Shown: piece after piece, positions 52,674 to 63,150 of the stretch
How positions within the stretch are numbered: the stretch's first letter is position 1
Layout: every line of letters starts with the position of its first letter
NCBI RefSeq assembly: GCF_017741815.1
Contig: NZ_JAGHMF010000007.1
Location: 430,538-494,537, forward strand
Direction of reading: 5' to 3'
Source of the DNA: Rhizobium sp. 16-488-2b
Lineage (GTDB): Bacteria > Pseudomonadota > Alphaproteobacteria > Rhizobiales > Rhizobiaceae
Length of the DNA: 64,000 nt
Program-made: the position numbers and the translations under genes
Notes under the pieces: model-generated
What the model saw: the letters and a program-made list of their open reading frames with translations, nothing else
Databases searched by the model: none
Told to the model about the DNA's origin: nothing

Positions 52674-52979
52674 GCGGAAATCATATCCGAAGGCGTCCGG
52701 TAATCCGGTCCGGGTACATCCCGGCTGCGCGCATGCTCAATGGTTTTGAGTAAGAGTGCGATGCAGTATCTTGGCCGTCTCCATGCGCAATATGCATGGC
52801 ATGAAGAAGCCTATGCGCAAAGTCTTGCCGGGCGATTAACGGTAGCTCCGAATGTCTGTGCCGAAAGGGTCTGTGAAGGAAATAACCAGGAGCCGTTTCC
52901 TCAATCGCTAAACCGCGTCTATAAGGTTGAAAATGAGGCGCGCCGGAGGGCTGTTTGCGCGCGATTTGCGGGGTAGGGC

Positions 52980-54083
52980 ATGTATCGCGGACGTCTGGAG
53001 AGGGATTTGTCGCAGTGGGTCGGCAAGGGGTTGCTCACCGAGCAGACCGCCGATGCGCTGCTCAAGGAATATGACGGGCGTCCGGCAAGCTTCAGCCTCG
53101 GCAATGTGCTGATGATCCTCGCCGCCATCCTGCTCGGCGCCGCCATTCTTCTTGTCGTCGCTTCCAACTGGGAGGCGATACCGCGTCTGGTCAGGATGTT
53201 CTTCATTCTTGCGCTGATCTGGTCGGTCCATCTCGGCGCCGGTGCCGCCCTTGTCCGCGGCCAGATCGCCGCCGCCAACGCGCTGCTCGTCATAGGGACG
53301 CTCACCTTCGGCGGCGCCATCTCGCTGGTCGGGCAGATGTATCATCTGTCGGGCGACGAGCAGACGGTCATGTATCTCTGGTTCGCCATGGCGGTGGTCT
53401 CGGCCGTGCTCTTTCGCTCAGGCGTGGTGTCGGGCGTGGCGGGCTTCCTCGCCTGGGGCAGCTTCGGCCTTTATCTCAGCGGCTCCGACATGCGCCTGAT
53501 GACGCTCGATTCATGGGCAGCACCCGTCATGGCGGCGATCGTCGTGGCCTTGGTGCGCTACACCGGCGCCGGCCGCGTGCGCCATCTGGCCTATCTGCTG
53601 CTGCTTGGCTGGCTCGCCTGGCTGTACACGCTGAATTCCGACCTGTGGCTGGCGCTGATCTATGTCATTGGCGGCATGGCGGTCTTCGTGCTGGTCAGCC
53701 TGCCGGTTGCGCGCCTGTCATCGCTGATCAAGGGCGCCGGTGCCGCACCCGCCTTCTATTCCTTCCTGCTTGCCGTCATCGGCCTGTTCCTGCTGCATGT
53801 CGAGCTCGATGCCAGCAAATGGGTTCTCCCGCTCGGCATCGTCACGCTCGCCGCCTCCGTGCTGGCGATCGCCTTGCAGGGGCGTGACAACGGCGCCGTC
53901 CGCTATCTGGCCTACACGGTCTTCGCCGTCGAAATCCTCTATCTCGGCTCGGTGACCGTTGGTTCCATCCTCGGCACCTCGGGGCTCTTCCTCTGCTCCG
54001 GCCTCTTCGTCGCCGCCGTGGCGTGGATCGTCATCCGTCTCGAACGACGATTTGCCGGCAAGGCCAGGGAGGCGGTCCGATGA
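52980..54083 (+). CDS. DUF2157 membrane protein
   Basis: Predicted 367 residues. A short cytoplasmic N-terminal domain (ERDLSQWVGKGLLTEQTADALLKEYDGR) typical of DUF2157, then about ten hydrophobic segments from residue 38 on. Function unknown. It overlaps the following GDYXXLXY gene by four bases (ATGA, 54080-54083); this pair is conserved and suggests a two-component membrane complex. Confidence 0.88.
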   Translation: MYRGRLERDLSQWVGKGLLTEQTADALLKEYDGRPASFSLGNVLMILAAILLGAAILLVVASNWEAIPRLVRMFFILALIWSVHLGAGAALVRGQIAAANALLVIGTLTFGGAISLVGQMYHLSGDEQTVMYLWFAMAVVSAVLFRSGVVSGVAGFLAWGSFGLYLSGSDMRLMTLDSWAAPVMAAIVVALVRYTGAGRVRHLAYLLLLGWLAWLYTLNSDLWLALIYVIGGMAVFVLVSLPVARLSSLIKGAGAAPAFYSFLLAVIGLFLLHVELDASKWVLPLGIVTLAASVLAIALQGRDNGAVRYLAYTVFAVEILYLGSVTVGSILGTSGLFLCSGLFVAAVAWIVIRLERRFAGKAREAVR

Positions 54084-54673
54084 GCATATTCTCCTTCAAG
54101 GGCTATTCGAAACGCCGCTGCGTCACCGCCGCCGTCACCGTGGCGCTGCTGCAGACGGCCGTGCTCGGCTATATCGTCCAGAGCCGCGCATCCGTGCTTC
54201 GCAATGGAACGCAGGTTCTGTTGAAGACCGCGCCCGTCGATCCGCGCGACTTCCTGCGCGGCGATTACGTGGTGCTGAACTACGACATCTCCTCCGTGCC
54301 GGTCTCCTCGATATCGGGCGCCATGCCGAAGGAGGCGGCCGAGCGCAGCCTTTGGGTGCGCATCAAGCCGGGCGACGGCGGTTTCTGGCAGATCGCCGAA
54401 TCATCCTTCGACAAGCTCCCGCCAGCCGACGGTACGGCCGTGCTCCACACCCAGCCCTTCTATAGCTACGGCGAGACATCGCAGGCCGAAACCATCCGTG
54501 TCGAATACGGTATCGAGCGCTATTACGTTCCGGAAGGCGCCGGACATGCGCTGGAAGAGGCGCGCCGCGACGGTCAGGTGTCGATTGCTGCAAGCGTTGG
54601 CGCCAATGGCATGGCGCAGATCAAAAGCCTGCTGGTGGACGGCAAGCCGGCCTATGAGGAGCCGCTTTACTGA
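54080..54673 (+). CDS. GDYXXLXY-domain membrane-anchored protein
   Basis: Predicted 197 residues from ATG 54080. One N-terminal membrane helix (CVTAAVTVALLQTAVLGYIV), then the signature RDFLRGDYVVLNYDIS (about residue 52-67) that names the family. Domain probably periplasmic. Translation is coupled to the DUF2157 gene. Role unknown. Confidence 0.9.
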   Translation: MSIFSFKGYSKRRCVTAAVTVALLQTAVLGYIVQSRASVLRNGTQVLLKTAPVDPRDFLRGDYVVLNYDISSVPVSSISGAMPKEAAERSLWVRIKPGDGGFWQIAESSFDKLPPADGTAVLHTQPFYSYGETSQAETIRVEYGIERYYVPEGAGHALEEARRDGQVSIAASVGANGMAQIKSLLVDGKPAYEEPLY

Positions 54674-54829
54674 GTTTGACCGGTTGCGGGCGCAAGTCCG
54701 CGCGGCGGCGGGAAAAATCGCTGTCATTTGACCTTCATTTTTCCTTTGCCTCCTCCAAATCGGGTGATATAGAGACGCCGCGCTCCGGAAGGCCTCATGT
54801 GCAGGCATATGCATGCGGTTTTTGAGAAC

Positions 54830-54914
<85 letters not shown>

Positions 54915-55096
54915 AAGCTGGCTTGCAGGCGAGGGACCGAAAACGGTGCCCCTCGATTGCCCGGAGCCAAGCGCCGTTCCGCTCACGCAGAACGAAGAAG
55001 AATTGAGAACAAGCCACGCCCGGCACTTTCCGGCGTCGTGCTCATCGAAACGAACGGCGTCTGGGCACGGCCGCCACGAATTGAAGGTAGGAAGAC

Positions 55097-56575
55097 ATGC
55101 AGGTTATCGAAACGCTCGCTGAAGGGCTGAAGCGCGAAATCAAGGTCGTTATCCCGGCCAAGGACATGGAAACCAAGATGAACGAGCGTCTTGCCGACGT
55201 GAAGGACAAGGTCCGGATCAACGGCTTCCGTCCGGGCAAGGTTCCGGCCGCTCACCTCAAGAAGGTTTACGGCAAGTCCATCATGGCCGACCTCGTCAAC
55301 GAGATCGTCCGCGAACAGCCGACCTCCATTCTCGCCGAGCGCGGCGAAAAGTCCGCCACGCAGCCTGAAATCGCGATGACGGAAGACAAGGACGAAGCAG
55401 AACTGATCCTGTCGGCTCAGAAGGATTTCGAGTTCACGCTCTCCTACGAAGTTCTGCCCCCGATCGAACTGAAGTCCGTCAAGGGCGTCAAGATCACCCG
55501 CGAAGTCGTTGATATCTCCGACGAGGAAGTCAACGAGCAGGTTCTCAAGGTCGCTGAAAGCGCCCGTTCCTACGAGACCAAGAAGGGCAAGGCCGCTGAC
55601 GGCGACCGCATCACCATGGACTACGTCGGCAAGGTCGACGGCGTTGCCTTCGAAGGCGGCACCGACCAGGGCGCCGAACTGGTTCTCGGTTCGGGCCGTT
55701 TCATCCCGGGCTTCGAAGAACAGCTCGTCGGCACCAAGGCTGGCGACGAAAAGACCATCAACGTCACGTTCCCGGCTGACTACCCGGCCAAGAACCTCGC
55801 TGGCGCTGAAGCCACCTTCGACGTTACCGTCAAGGACGTTGCTGCTCCTGCCGACGTTGAAATCAACGACGAACTGGCCAAGAAGCTCGGCCTGGAATCG
55901 GCTGACCGTCTGAAGGAAATCGTTCGCGGCCAGATCGAATCGCAGTACGGCTCGATGACCCGCCAGAAGGTCAAGCGTCAGATCCTCGACCAGCTCGACG
56001 AAATGTACAAGTTCGAGACCCCGACCTCGCTCGTCGACGCCGAGTACAACGGCATCTGGAACCAGGTCGCCAACGACCTCGCACAGTCCGGCAAGACCTT
56101 CGAAGATGAAGACACGACGGAAGAGCAGGCTCGCGAAGAGTACAAGAAGCTCGCTGAGCGCCGAGTCCGCCTCGGCCTCGTTCTCTCCGAAATCGGCGAA
56201 AAGGCCGGCGTCGAAGTGAGCGAAGACGAAATGCAGCGCGCCATCTACGAACAGCTGCGTCAGTATCCGGGCCAGGAAAAGCAGATCCTCGAATTCTTCC
56301 GCAGCCAGCCGGGTGCGGCCGCTTCGATCCGCGCGCCGATCTTCGAAGAGAAGGTCATCGATCATCTGCTGACCGAACTCGACGTCACCGACAAGAAGGT
56401 CACCAAGGAAGAGCTGCTCGCCGACGAAGAAGGCGAAGGCTCCGAGAAGGAAGCCAAGAAGGCCGCTCCGAAGAAGAAGGCTGCTGCCAAGGCTGAAGCC
56501 GCTGAAGGCGAAGAAGCTGCTCCGAAGAAGAAGGCCGCTCCGAAGAAGAAGGCTTCCGAGGAAGGCGCCGAGTAA
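55097..56575 (+). CDS. tig: trigger factor (ribosome-associated chaperone, peptidyl-prolyl isomerase)
   Basis: Predicted 492 residues. N-terminal ribosome-binding [17 protein letters not shown] (about residues 44-60), a middle FKBP-type domain ([21 protein letters not shown] .. [23 protein letters not shown]), and a helical chaperone domain. The last 50 residues are a Lys/Ala/Glu-rich tail with [15 protein letters not shown] repeats. AAGGTAGGAAG precedes the ATG. Followed by a strong terminator. Confidence 0.97.
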   Translation: MQVIETLAEGLKREIKVVIPAKDMETKMNERLADVKDKVRINGFRPGKVPAAHLKKVYGKSIMADLVNEIVREQPTSILAERGEKSATQPEIAMTEDKDEAELILSAQKDFEFTLSYEVLPPIELKSVKGVKITREVVDISDEEVNEQVLKVAESARSYETKKGKAADGDRITMDYVGKVDGVAFEGGTDQGAELVLGSGRFIPGFEEQLVGTKAGDEKTINVTFPADYPAKNLAGAEATFDVTVKDVAAPADVEINDELAKKLGLESADRLKEIVRGQIESQYGSMTRQKVKRQILDQLDEMYKFETPTSLVDAEYNGIWNQVANDLAQSGKTFEDEDTTEEQAREEYKKLAERRVRLGLVLSEIGEKAGVEVSEDEMQRAIYEQLRQYPGQEKQILEFFRSQPGAAASIRAPIFEEKVIDHLLTELDVTDKKVTKEELLADEEGEGSEKEAKKAAPKKKAAAKAEAAEGEEAAPKKKAAPKKKASEEGAE

Positions 56576-56596
56576 TCTCCGGCCAATCGATCCAAC

Positions 56597-56626
56597 GAAA
56601 AACCCCGCTTCAAGCGGGGTTTTTTG
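56597..56626 (+). terminator. Rho-independent terminator after tig
   Basis: AACCCCGCTT and AAGCGGGGTT with a 2-base loop, or a 9-bp stem with a larger loop, flanked by A-run and TTTTTT; it can work in both directions. Confidence 0.9.
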
Positions 56627-56657
56627 TGCTCAAAATTTGAGGTCAGGCAACGCCGGC

Positions 56658-58445
56658 TCAGCCCGCCCGATGCGCATGCGTGAGCTCGTTGACCTTCTTG
56701 ATATGCGAGACCGCCGCCTGTCCGCCCGCCGTCTTGGTGAAGAGCTCCAGCGTCTCGTCCTCGTGGTCACCAACAGGTGTCAATGCTTGGTCCATATAGG
56801 TCTTGGCGTTCCTGTCGCGTGAAATCATGAAGGCGGTGACCGCCAGCCGCGCGATCGTGCCGCCGAGCTTCAGATGCTTGGTGATCGTCTCGCCCACGAA
56901 GCGCGGCCAGAAGACCATGGCGCTCTCGCGCGGCAAGTCGGGCCGGCGCTCCGAGGGATGCTTCAAGCGCAACAGGCCGCTCTGCAGCGGATGCACGTTT
57001 TCGAGCGGCACGGTGGTGGCGAAGGACACCAGCACCTTGACCAGCCGCGCCAGCGGGACGCCCGTCGCCATCGCCCGGCGCAACAGCGTCTTCATATGAT
57101 CAGGCGAATAATAGAGCGACCACGCCTCCTGATAGATGCTCTCCCACTCCCGCTTGCTCATCTTCGGATGATCGGTGCAGACATGTTCGACATCGTAGAT
57201 GTTTAGGTCGGGATCCATCGCCACGCCCTTGCGGAACAGCGTCTGGTGATCTTCCGAGCCGGGCAGTGGGGTCAGCACGAAGAACTCGATCACGTCGAGC
57301 GGCAGCTCGTGCTGGATGATCGCGATATCGCGACGGATCGACTCCGGCGTGTCGGCCGGGAAGCCGAGAATGTAGCCGGCTAATGTCATGATGCCCTGCG
57401 CCTTCCAGGCAAGCAGCATCTTGCGATATTCGGTGATCTTGTTCTGGTTCTTCTTCGCCGCCGTCAGATTGTCGGGGTTGACGTTCTCAAGCCCGATGAA
57501 CACGCGGGTGACGCCGGCGCGCTTCGATTTCTCGATGAAGTTGGGGATCTTGTGGCACAGCGTATCGACCTGGATCATCAGGCCGAGCGGAATGCCATCC
57601 TTTTCACGCAGCTGGATCAACCGGTCGAAGATCGCTTCCCAATCCTTGTTGCGGGCGAAGTTGTCGTCGGTGATGAAGAACTTGTGGATGCCCTGCGCCC
57701 AGTTCATCCGCACCAGCTTTTCGACGTCATCGGCCGTGCGGAAGCGCGACTTGCGGCCCTGCACGTTGATGATGGTGCAGAAGGAGCATTGGTAGGGACA
57801 GCCGCGACCGGCATCGAAGCTGGTGCTCAAGCCCAGCGTCTGCGCGACATTGATCTTCGGCAGGAACGGAACGGCGGCACCCTCGATGCTCGGCAGGTCG
57901 TTCATGAAATTGTAGAGCGGCGCCAGCGCACCGGATGCCGCGTCCTGCAGCACCTTGTCCAGTCGCCCCTCGACTTCGCCGGCGAACATCGAAATGCCCA
58001 TCTCGCGGCATTCGTCGAGCCCCACGGCGTGGCCGTCGAGCATCGAGAGACAGCCGGAAACGTGAAAGCCGCCCATCGCAACAGGAATGCCGGCATCGCG
58101 GAAAGGCCGGGCGATGTCGAGCGCGCGCGGATACTGGTTCGATTGCACGCCGACCAGCGCGACCATGCCGAAATTGCCGTTGGCTTTCAGCTGCCGCAAC
58201 AATGCGGATGTGTTCACCCGCGTATTGGTCTCGTCGATGACAGTGATGTCGATGTCGACACCGGGTCCGAGCACTTGCCGCTCGGCGCAATCGGCGGCAA
58301 TTCCGTAGAGAGCCGCCAGCGAGTTGGAGGGGATCATCGCCCGCCACCAGCGGATGACGTAGCCGTCGTCGTCATAGTGCGACGGCTTGATGAGGATGAG
58401 CTGGAAATTCCGGTCAGTCTTCTCGGATAGTTCGCGCACGGTCAC
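56658..58445 (-). CDS. B12-binding radical SAM protein
   Basis: Predicted 595 residues from GTG 58445. An N-terminal cobalamin-binding-like Rossmann region (ITVIDETNTRVNTSALLRQLKANGNFGMVALVGVQS) with a MGGFHVSG stretch, then the radical SAM core with RGCPYQCSFCTI (CxxxCxxC, about residues 215-225). C-terminal part unassigned. Such proteins often methylate or rearrange carbon skeletons, e.g. in hopanoid, lipid or cofactor chemistry; substrate here unknown. Stands alone on the minus strand, converging on tig. Confidence 0.9.
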   Translation of the reverse strand: MTVRELSEKTDRNFQLILIKPSHYDDDGYVIRWWRAMIPSNSLAALYGIAADCAERQVLGPGVDIDITVIDETNTRVNTSALLRQLKANGNFGMVALVGVQSNQYPRALDIARPFRDAGIPVAMGGFHVSGCLSMLDGHAVGLDECREMGISMFAGEVEGRLDKVLQDAASGALAPLYNFMNDLPSIEGAAVPFLPKINVAQTLGLSTSFDAGRGCPYQCSFCTIINVQGRKSRFRTADDVEKLVRMNWAQGIHKFFITDDNFARNKDWEAIFDRLIQLREKDGIPLGLMIQVDTLCHKIPNFIEKSKRAGVTRVFIGLENVNPDNLTAAKKNQNKITEYRKMLLAWKAQGIMTLAGYILGFPADTPESIRRDIAIIQHELPLDVIEFFVLTPLPGSEDHQTLFRKGVAMDPDLNIYDVEHVCTDHPKMSKREWESIYQEAWSLYYSPDHMKTLLRRAMATGVPLARLVKVLVSFATTVPLENVHPLQSGLLRLKHPSERRPDLPRESAMVFWPRFVGETITKHLKLGGTIARLAVTAFMISRDRNAKTYMDQALTPVGDHEDETLELFTKTAGGQAAVSHIKKVNELTHAHRAG

Positions 58446-58626
58446 TCGCTGATTAGAGAGCCCCCCAGTGACGTAAACGCTATCAGACGCAGCCGATTAT
58501 ACAAGCTGCGCCTATTACGAGGTTGTCAGGCGTCGAAACGCCCTCGTGGAGCCCGTCAACAAACGAGCTGATGTGCTTGATTGTGCTTAAGGCCACGGCG
58601 GATCAGCGCGGCGTCAAGCGAAAATC

Positions 58627-60033
58627 TCAGAGCTCCGACTTGATATCGCCCATCCGGTTCCAGGCATCGAGGCCGGCGATCTTGTAGGCTTCGGCGAGAG
58701 TCGGGTAGTTGAACGTGTTCTCGACGAAATACTCGACCGTTCCCTTGAGGTTCAATACGGCCTGACCAATATGCACCAGCTCCGTCGCGCCTTCGCCGAC
58801 GATGTGGACGCCGAGCAGGCGGCGTGTCTTGAGCGAGAAGATCAGCTTCAGGAGACCGGTATCGAGACCCATGATATGGCCGCGCGAGGTCTCGCGGAAA
58901 CGGGCAATGCCGCATTCATAGGGAATGCCGCGTTCCTTCATCTCTTCTTCCGTCAGGCCGCAGGTCGAAATTTCCGGTACGGCATAGATCCCGTAAGGGA
59001 AGTATTTCGGCGGCTCTTTGGCGACGGCGCCGACGGCAACGCGCGCCGCGATACGGCCCTGTTCCATCGAGGTGGAAGCGAGGCTCGGGAAGCCGACGAC
59101 GTCGCCGGCGGCGTAAATGCCGGGCACCGATGTTTCGAACGTCTCGGGATTGACCTTTAGGCGGCCACGGCTGTCGGCCTCCAGGCCCGCAGCCTTCAGG
59201 TTCAGCGCATCGGTGGCGCCCATGCGGCCGGCCGCGAAGAGAACCATGTCGGTCACCAGTCGGCGACCATTGTCGAGGATGAGCTCGACCTTGCCGTCAT
59301 CGAGCTTGGTGACCTTCTCCGCCTTGGTGCCGAGCATGATCTTCATGTTGCGGTCGCGCAGCTGGTAGGTGAAGTCCTCGACGATTTCCTTGTCGATGAA
59401 GTCGAGCATCGTCGACTTCGGGTCGATCAGCGTAACAGCGGTATCGAGCGCGCTGAAGATCGTCGCATATTCGATGCCGATGACGCCGGCGCCGATCACG
59501 ACCATGGAGCGCGGCAGTTCCTCGATGTCGAGAAGCTCATCGCTATCGAGAACCGTTCTGTTGTCGAAGGGGATATAATCCGGGCGGAACGGCTTGGTGC
59601 CGACGGCAAGCAGGATGCTGGCGGCAGAGACGCGCATGACTTCGCCGTCATCCTTGACGATCTCGAGCGTCGAGGCATCGATGAAGCTCGCCTTGCCGCG
59701 CAGGTGCTGCACGCGGTTACGCGCGAACTGGTGCTCGAGTACCTCGACTTCATGGTCGAGCGTGATCAGCAGGCGGCGGCGCAGGTCCTCGGCGCTGATC
59801 TCCTGCTTCACCCGGTAGGCCTTGCCGTAGAAGCCGCGCTCGCGCCAGCCGGAGAGATTGAGCGCCGTCTCGCGCAGCGTCTTCGAGGGGATGGTGCCGG
59901 TATGGACGGAGACGCCGCCGACGCGCTTGCCCTGCTCGATGACGAGCACCTTCTTGCCGAGCTTGGCGGCCTGAATAGCACCACGGCGACCGGCCGGGCC
60001 GCTCCCCACAACAACGAGATCGTATTGAAACAT
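58627..60033 (-). CDS. sthA: soluble pyridine nucleotide transhydrogenase
   Basis: Predicted 468 residues from ATG 60033 (MFQYDLVVVGSGPAGRRGAIQAAKLG); a longer frame starts at 60078. Flavoprotein disulfide reductase fold: FAD motif VVGSGPAGRRG, NAD motif VIGAGVIGIEYATIF. The usual redox Cys pair is absent: the site reads GGVSVHTGTIPSKTLRE, as expected for SthA, which transfers hydride between NADPH and NAD without a disulfide. It balances cellular NADPH. Confidence 0.94.
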   Translation of the reverse strand: MFQYDLVVVGSGPAGRRGAIQAAKLGKKVLVIEQGKRVGGVSVHTGTIPSKTLRETALNLSGWRERGFYGKAYRVKQEISAEDLRRRLLITLDHEVEVLEHQFARNRVQHLRGKASFIDASTLEIVKDDGEVMRVSAASILLAVGTKPFRPDYIPFDNRTVLDSDELLDIEELPRSMVVIGAGVIGIEYATIFSALDTAVTLIDPKSTMLDFIDKEIVEDFTYQLRDRNMKIMLGTKAEKVTKLDDGKVELILDNGRRLVTDMVLFAAGRMGATDALNLKAAGLEADSRGRLKVNPETFETSVPGIYAAGDVVGFPSLASTSMEQGRIAARVAVGAVAKEPPKYFPYGIYAVPEISTCGLTEEEMKERGIPYECGIARFRETSRGHIMGLDTGLLKLIFSLKTRRLLGVHIVGEGATELVHIGQAVLNLKGTVEYFVENTFNYPTLAEAYKIAGLDAWNRMGDIKSEL

Positions 60034-60277
60034 GGAAGCGGGCCCCGGTTGAAAAGCTGGAATCATATTGCGACGCAAAATGGCGCGTTCACAGGTATCC
60101 GGTCAATGTTGCAGATTGATTTACGGCCCAATATTAGGAATGAGCGAGACGAAATAAGGGCGGCGGTGTCGGTGCTGCAGGATAACTTGCCATATGGGCG
60201 GTCACCGATCATCAGAAGGAACGGGTAACTCCAGAATAGCGGATCCGACCTGCGCGGGGAAAATCGCGGCGGCGATT

Positions 60278-61087
60278 TCAGATCAACCGCAACCCCTTCA
60301 GGCTGGCATGCCCGTCCTTGCCGATGATGATGTGGTCGTGCACCGTGATCCCGAGCGGCTTGGCCGTGTCAATGATCATCTTCGTCATGTCGATATCGGC
60401 ACGCGACGGGGTAGGGTCGCCTGACGGGTGGTTGTGCACCAGAATGATCGCGGTGGCTGAAAGCTCCAGTGCCCGGCGCACAACCTCGCGCGGATAGACT
60501 GGCGTATGATCGACCGTGCCATGTCCCTGGACTTCGTCGGCGATCAGTGCGTTGCGCTTGTCGAGGAACAGGATGCGGAACTGCTCGCGGGTCTCATGCG
60601 CCATGGCGGCGTGGCAGTATTCAATGACAGACGACCACGACGACAGCACCTGCTTGCCGCGCAGCTCGCTCTTCAGCGTCCGATGCGCGATGGTCGAGAT
60701 CAGCTTCAGATCGAGCGCCACCGCCTCGCCGACGCCCTTCACTTCCTGCAGCAGCGCGATCGGCGCGCCGAAGACGGCGGCGAGCGAGCCGAAGCGGTCG
60801 AGCAGCGCCTTGGCGATCGGCTTGGTATCGCGGCGCGGGATCAGCCGGAACAGCATCAGCTCCAGCATTTCGTAATCGGCAAGCGCGGTATCGCCGTGAT
60901 CGCGGAAGCGTTGGCGCAGCCGCTCGCGGTGGCCGTGGTAATGCTCTTCCTTGGCAGGCGAGGGCCGGAGTGCGGCGGGCTTGCCGGCCTGCTCGGCGAA
61001 GAAGGACCGCTCGTCCATGCCATCGTCCTCATCCGCCGCGAAAGGCAGCTCCAGGTCTTCGGAATGGGGAACCGGTCCTTTTGCCAT
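60278..61087 (-). CDS. radC: RadC-family JAMM protein
   Basis: Predicted 269 residues from ATG 61087; the longer frame to 61237 overlaps map. Helix-hairpin-helix-like region ([17 protein letters not shown]) and the C-terminal MPN/JAMM metal motif ([17 protein letters not shown]). Once thought to be a repair protein, its role is still open. It begins 8 bases after the stop of map and is probably cotranscribed. Confidence 0.93.
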   Translation of the reverse strand: MAKGPVPHSEDLELPFAADEDDGMDERSFFAEQAGKPAALRPSPAKEEHYHGHRERLRQRFRDHGDTALADYEMLELMLFRLIPRRDTKPIAKALLDRFGSLAAVFGAPIALLQEVKGVGEAVALDLKLISTIAHRTLKSELRGKQVLSSWSSVIEYCHAAMAHETREQFRILFLDKRNALIADEVQGHGTVDHTPVYPREVVRRALELSATAIILVHNHPSGDPTPSRADIDMTKMIIDTAKPLGITVHDHIIIGKDGHASLKGLRLI

Positions 61088-61094
61088 CAGCGGC

Positions 61095-61931
61095 TCATTT
61101 TGTGAGGGGTGGCAGGCCCGGGCGGTCGAGCCCGCCGGGCGACAGCGTGAAGATCTCGCAGCCATCGGCCGTGACGCCGACCGTGTGCTCGTATTGCGCA
61201 GACAGCGACCGGTCGCGGGTGACGGCGGTCCAGCCATCGGCCAGCACCTTCACATGCGGGCGGCCGAGATTGATCATCGGCTCGATCGTGAAGATCATGC
61301 CTTCGCGCAGCTCCGGCCCTTCGCTGGCGCGGCCGTAATGCAGGATATTCGGGCTGTCGTGAAACAGCGCGCCGACCCCATGGCCGCAGAAATCGCGCAC
61401 GACGGAGCAGCGTTCGGCCTCGGCATAGGTCTGGATCGCCTCGCCGATGGCGCCGGTGCGGGCACCGGGGCGCACGGCCGCAATCCCGCGCATCAGCGAT
61501 TCATAGGTCACCTCGAGCAGCCGCTCGGCGGCGCGCTTGACCGTGCCGACGGTGTACATGCGGCTGGAATCGCCATGCCAGCCATCGACCACATAGGTGA
61601 CGTCGATATTGACGATGTCGCCTTCGCGCAGCGGCTTGGCATCCGGAATGCCGTGGCACACGACATGGTTGATCGAGGTGCAGGTGGATTTCGTATAGCC
61701 GCGGTAATTGAGCGTCGCTGGAACAGCGCCATTCTCAAGCCCAAAATCGAAAACGAAGCGATCGATCGCATCGGTCGTCACACCCGGCTTGACGATATCA
61801 TCAAGCGCATCGAGACACCGCGCGGTGACCTGGCACGCCTTGCGCATGCCCGCGAAGGCATCGGCGCCGTAGAGCCTGATGGCGCCCGTATTCTTGGATG
61901 GCGCGGAGGAGGCTTCGATATAGTTTACCAT
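61095..61931 (-). CDS. map: methionine aminopeptidase type I
   Basis: Predicted 278 residues from ATG 61931 ([16 protein letters not shown]); an in-frame ATG at 61961 is equally possible. Metal ligands are visible in [32 protein letters not shown] and the late Glu in [10 protein letters not shown] and YEHTVGVT. It removes N-terminal Met from nascent proteins. The N-terminal extension is longer than in E. coli Map. Confidence 0.95.
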   Translation of the reverse strand: MVNYIEASSAPSKNTGAIRLYGADAFAGMRKACQVTARCLDALDDIVKPGVTTDAIDRFVFDFGLENGAVPATLNYRGYTKSTCTSINHVVCHGIPDAKPLREGDIVNIDVTYVVDGWHGDSSRMYTVGTVKRAAERLLEVTYESLMRGIAAVRPGARTGAIGEAIQTYAEAERCSVVRDFCGHGVGALFHDSPNILHYGRASEGPELREGMIFTIEPMINLGRPHVKVLADGWTAVTRDRSLSAQYEHTVGVTADGCEIFTLSPGGLDRPGLPPLTK

Positions 61932-62090
61932 TGCGGGGGCCTTAGCGGAAATTGTCGTCATTCATAATGCAGCTATGCCGGGTTCGTCCATTGCGATCAA
62001 TGGGGGAAGCGCATTTAAGCTGTCACGCCTTCATCGCACGCTGCCATCTCATCGGCACCCGATCGAGCCGCCCGGCACCAGCAAGCCGGA

Positions 62091-62122
62091 AAACGAAAAC
62101 GGCGCCCTTGCGGAGCGCCGTT
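62091..62122 (-). terminator. Rho-independent terminator of cspA-type gene
   Basis: On the minus strand AACGGCGC (62122-62115) and GCGCCGTT (62105-62098) form a stem, followed by TTCGTTTTCC. Confidence 0.8.
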
Positions 62123-62150
62123 CGCAGTCCTGCCGAGGCAGAAACCAGTA

Positions 62151-62363
62151 TTAGTTGGCCGAGATGTTGACGGCCTTCGGGCCCTTGCCCATGCGATCCG
62201 GCTCGGTGTCGAAGGTAACCTGCTGGCCTTCGCGGAGCGACTGGATGCCGGAAGCCTGGAGAGCGGAGATGTGAACGAATACGTCCTTCGCACCGCCATC
62301 AGGAGTGATGAAACCAAAACCCTTGTCCTGGTTGAAGAATTTTACGACGCCTTTGGTGGCCAT
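62151..62363 (-). CDS. cspA: cold-shock protein (CspA family)
   Basis: Predicted 70 residues from ATG 62363, AAAGGACC upstream. RNP1 KGFGFITPD and RNP2 DVFVHISAL motifs are intact, forming a single OB-fold nucleic-acid chaperone. A leader of unknown length precedes it; the terminator follows. Confidence 0.96.
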   Translation of the reverse strand: MATKGVVKFFNQDKGFGFITPDGGAKDVFVHISALQASGIQSLREGQQVTFDTEPDRMGKGPKAVNISAN

Positions 62364-62833
62364 TGGGATAGGTCCTTTTCCCTGTAGTCTGTCTGGTATC
62401 CATCCCCCCGAGAGGAAATGGACGGCTTTCACTTTCGCGCTCCCTCATCTTAACTCAGAACGCGAAGGGTCAGTCGAGTAGTTCACGAACGGGGAAAGAA
62501 CGTCTACGCGCGTGAAGGTCCCCCCACGCCGCCCCTCAAAGAAGGGCTCAGCCACATCAGTCCAGTCACCGGCATGCAAATGCCCGAGTACACAATTGGT
62601 GCCAGTAAACGGAGCAAAATGCAAGCGACATTATTCTGACACCAGCCGCTCCAAAGCGGGAATGGCCAAAGATTCAAACACTTGACGATTGGTAACGCTG
62701 AGCCGGTATCGCTGCCCCATTCCGGGAATGCGTACCGGAACGGCACGTTCACATCCCCAATTCGTGCGAATGCCCAACTGTTGGGCGACTGCCCGCTAAA
62801 CGCGAGCGGAATTCCCGGTAGGCGCGAGTGCGA
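62364..62833. other. intergenic stretch upstream of cspA
   Basis: About 470 bases without a recognised gene. It must hold the cspA promoter and leader. A minus-strand frame at 62504-62752 has no ribosome site and low-complexity sequence, so it is not called. Confidence 0.4.
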
Positions 62834-63037
62834 TCAGCGGGCGGCGCCGGCGCTGAGTTTGTGCTGCACCATGTCGGCACTCCCACGCACATAGGAGACG
62901 GCAGGCTTGCCGGCGGCATCGGCGGCCGCGTAGGCGATGATCGTCAAGTCTTCCTCATAGGTCGAGACATAGAGCACCTGGGCCGGATTGACGTAGATCG
63001 TGTGATTGTGGGTGTTCTTGAAGCCGACGAATGCCAT
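62834..63037 (-). CDS. hypothetical 67-residue protein
   Basis: A short soluble frame from ATG 63037 with AGGAGA before it. The sequence MAFVGFKNTHNHTIYVNPAQVLYVSTYEED then TIIAYAAADAAGKPAVSYVRGSADMVQHKL suggests a small beta-rich fold; the NP.QVLYVSTYEED part resembles small phage/plasmid-type proteins of unknown role. No known family is recognised. Confidence 0.7.
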   Translation of the reverse strand: MAFVGFKNTHNHTIYVNPAQVLYVSTYEEDLTIIAYAAADAAGKPAVSYVRGSADMVQHKLSAGAAR

Positions 63038-63150
63038 AAAAGTCTCCTACCTGTCGCCTGCAGAGATATGCCACGCGGGCGTTGACGCAAGTTTAACGCG
63101 ATGTCGGCGGGCAGGGCGGGGCGCCGGGGGCGGTAGCGATCGCGATCGCA

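Noticed and set aside
62504..62752. 82-codon minus-strand frame upstream of cspA
   Set aside because: No ribosome site; ends in low-complexity Ser/Gly/Arg sequence; more likely leader or spacer DNA.
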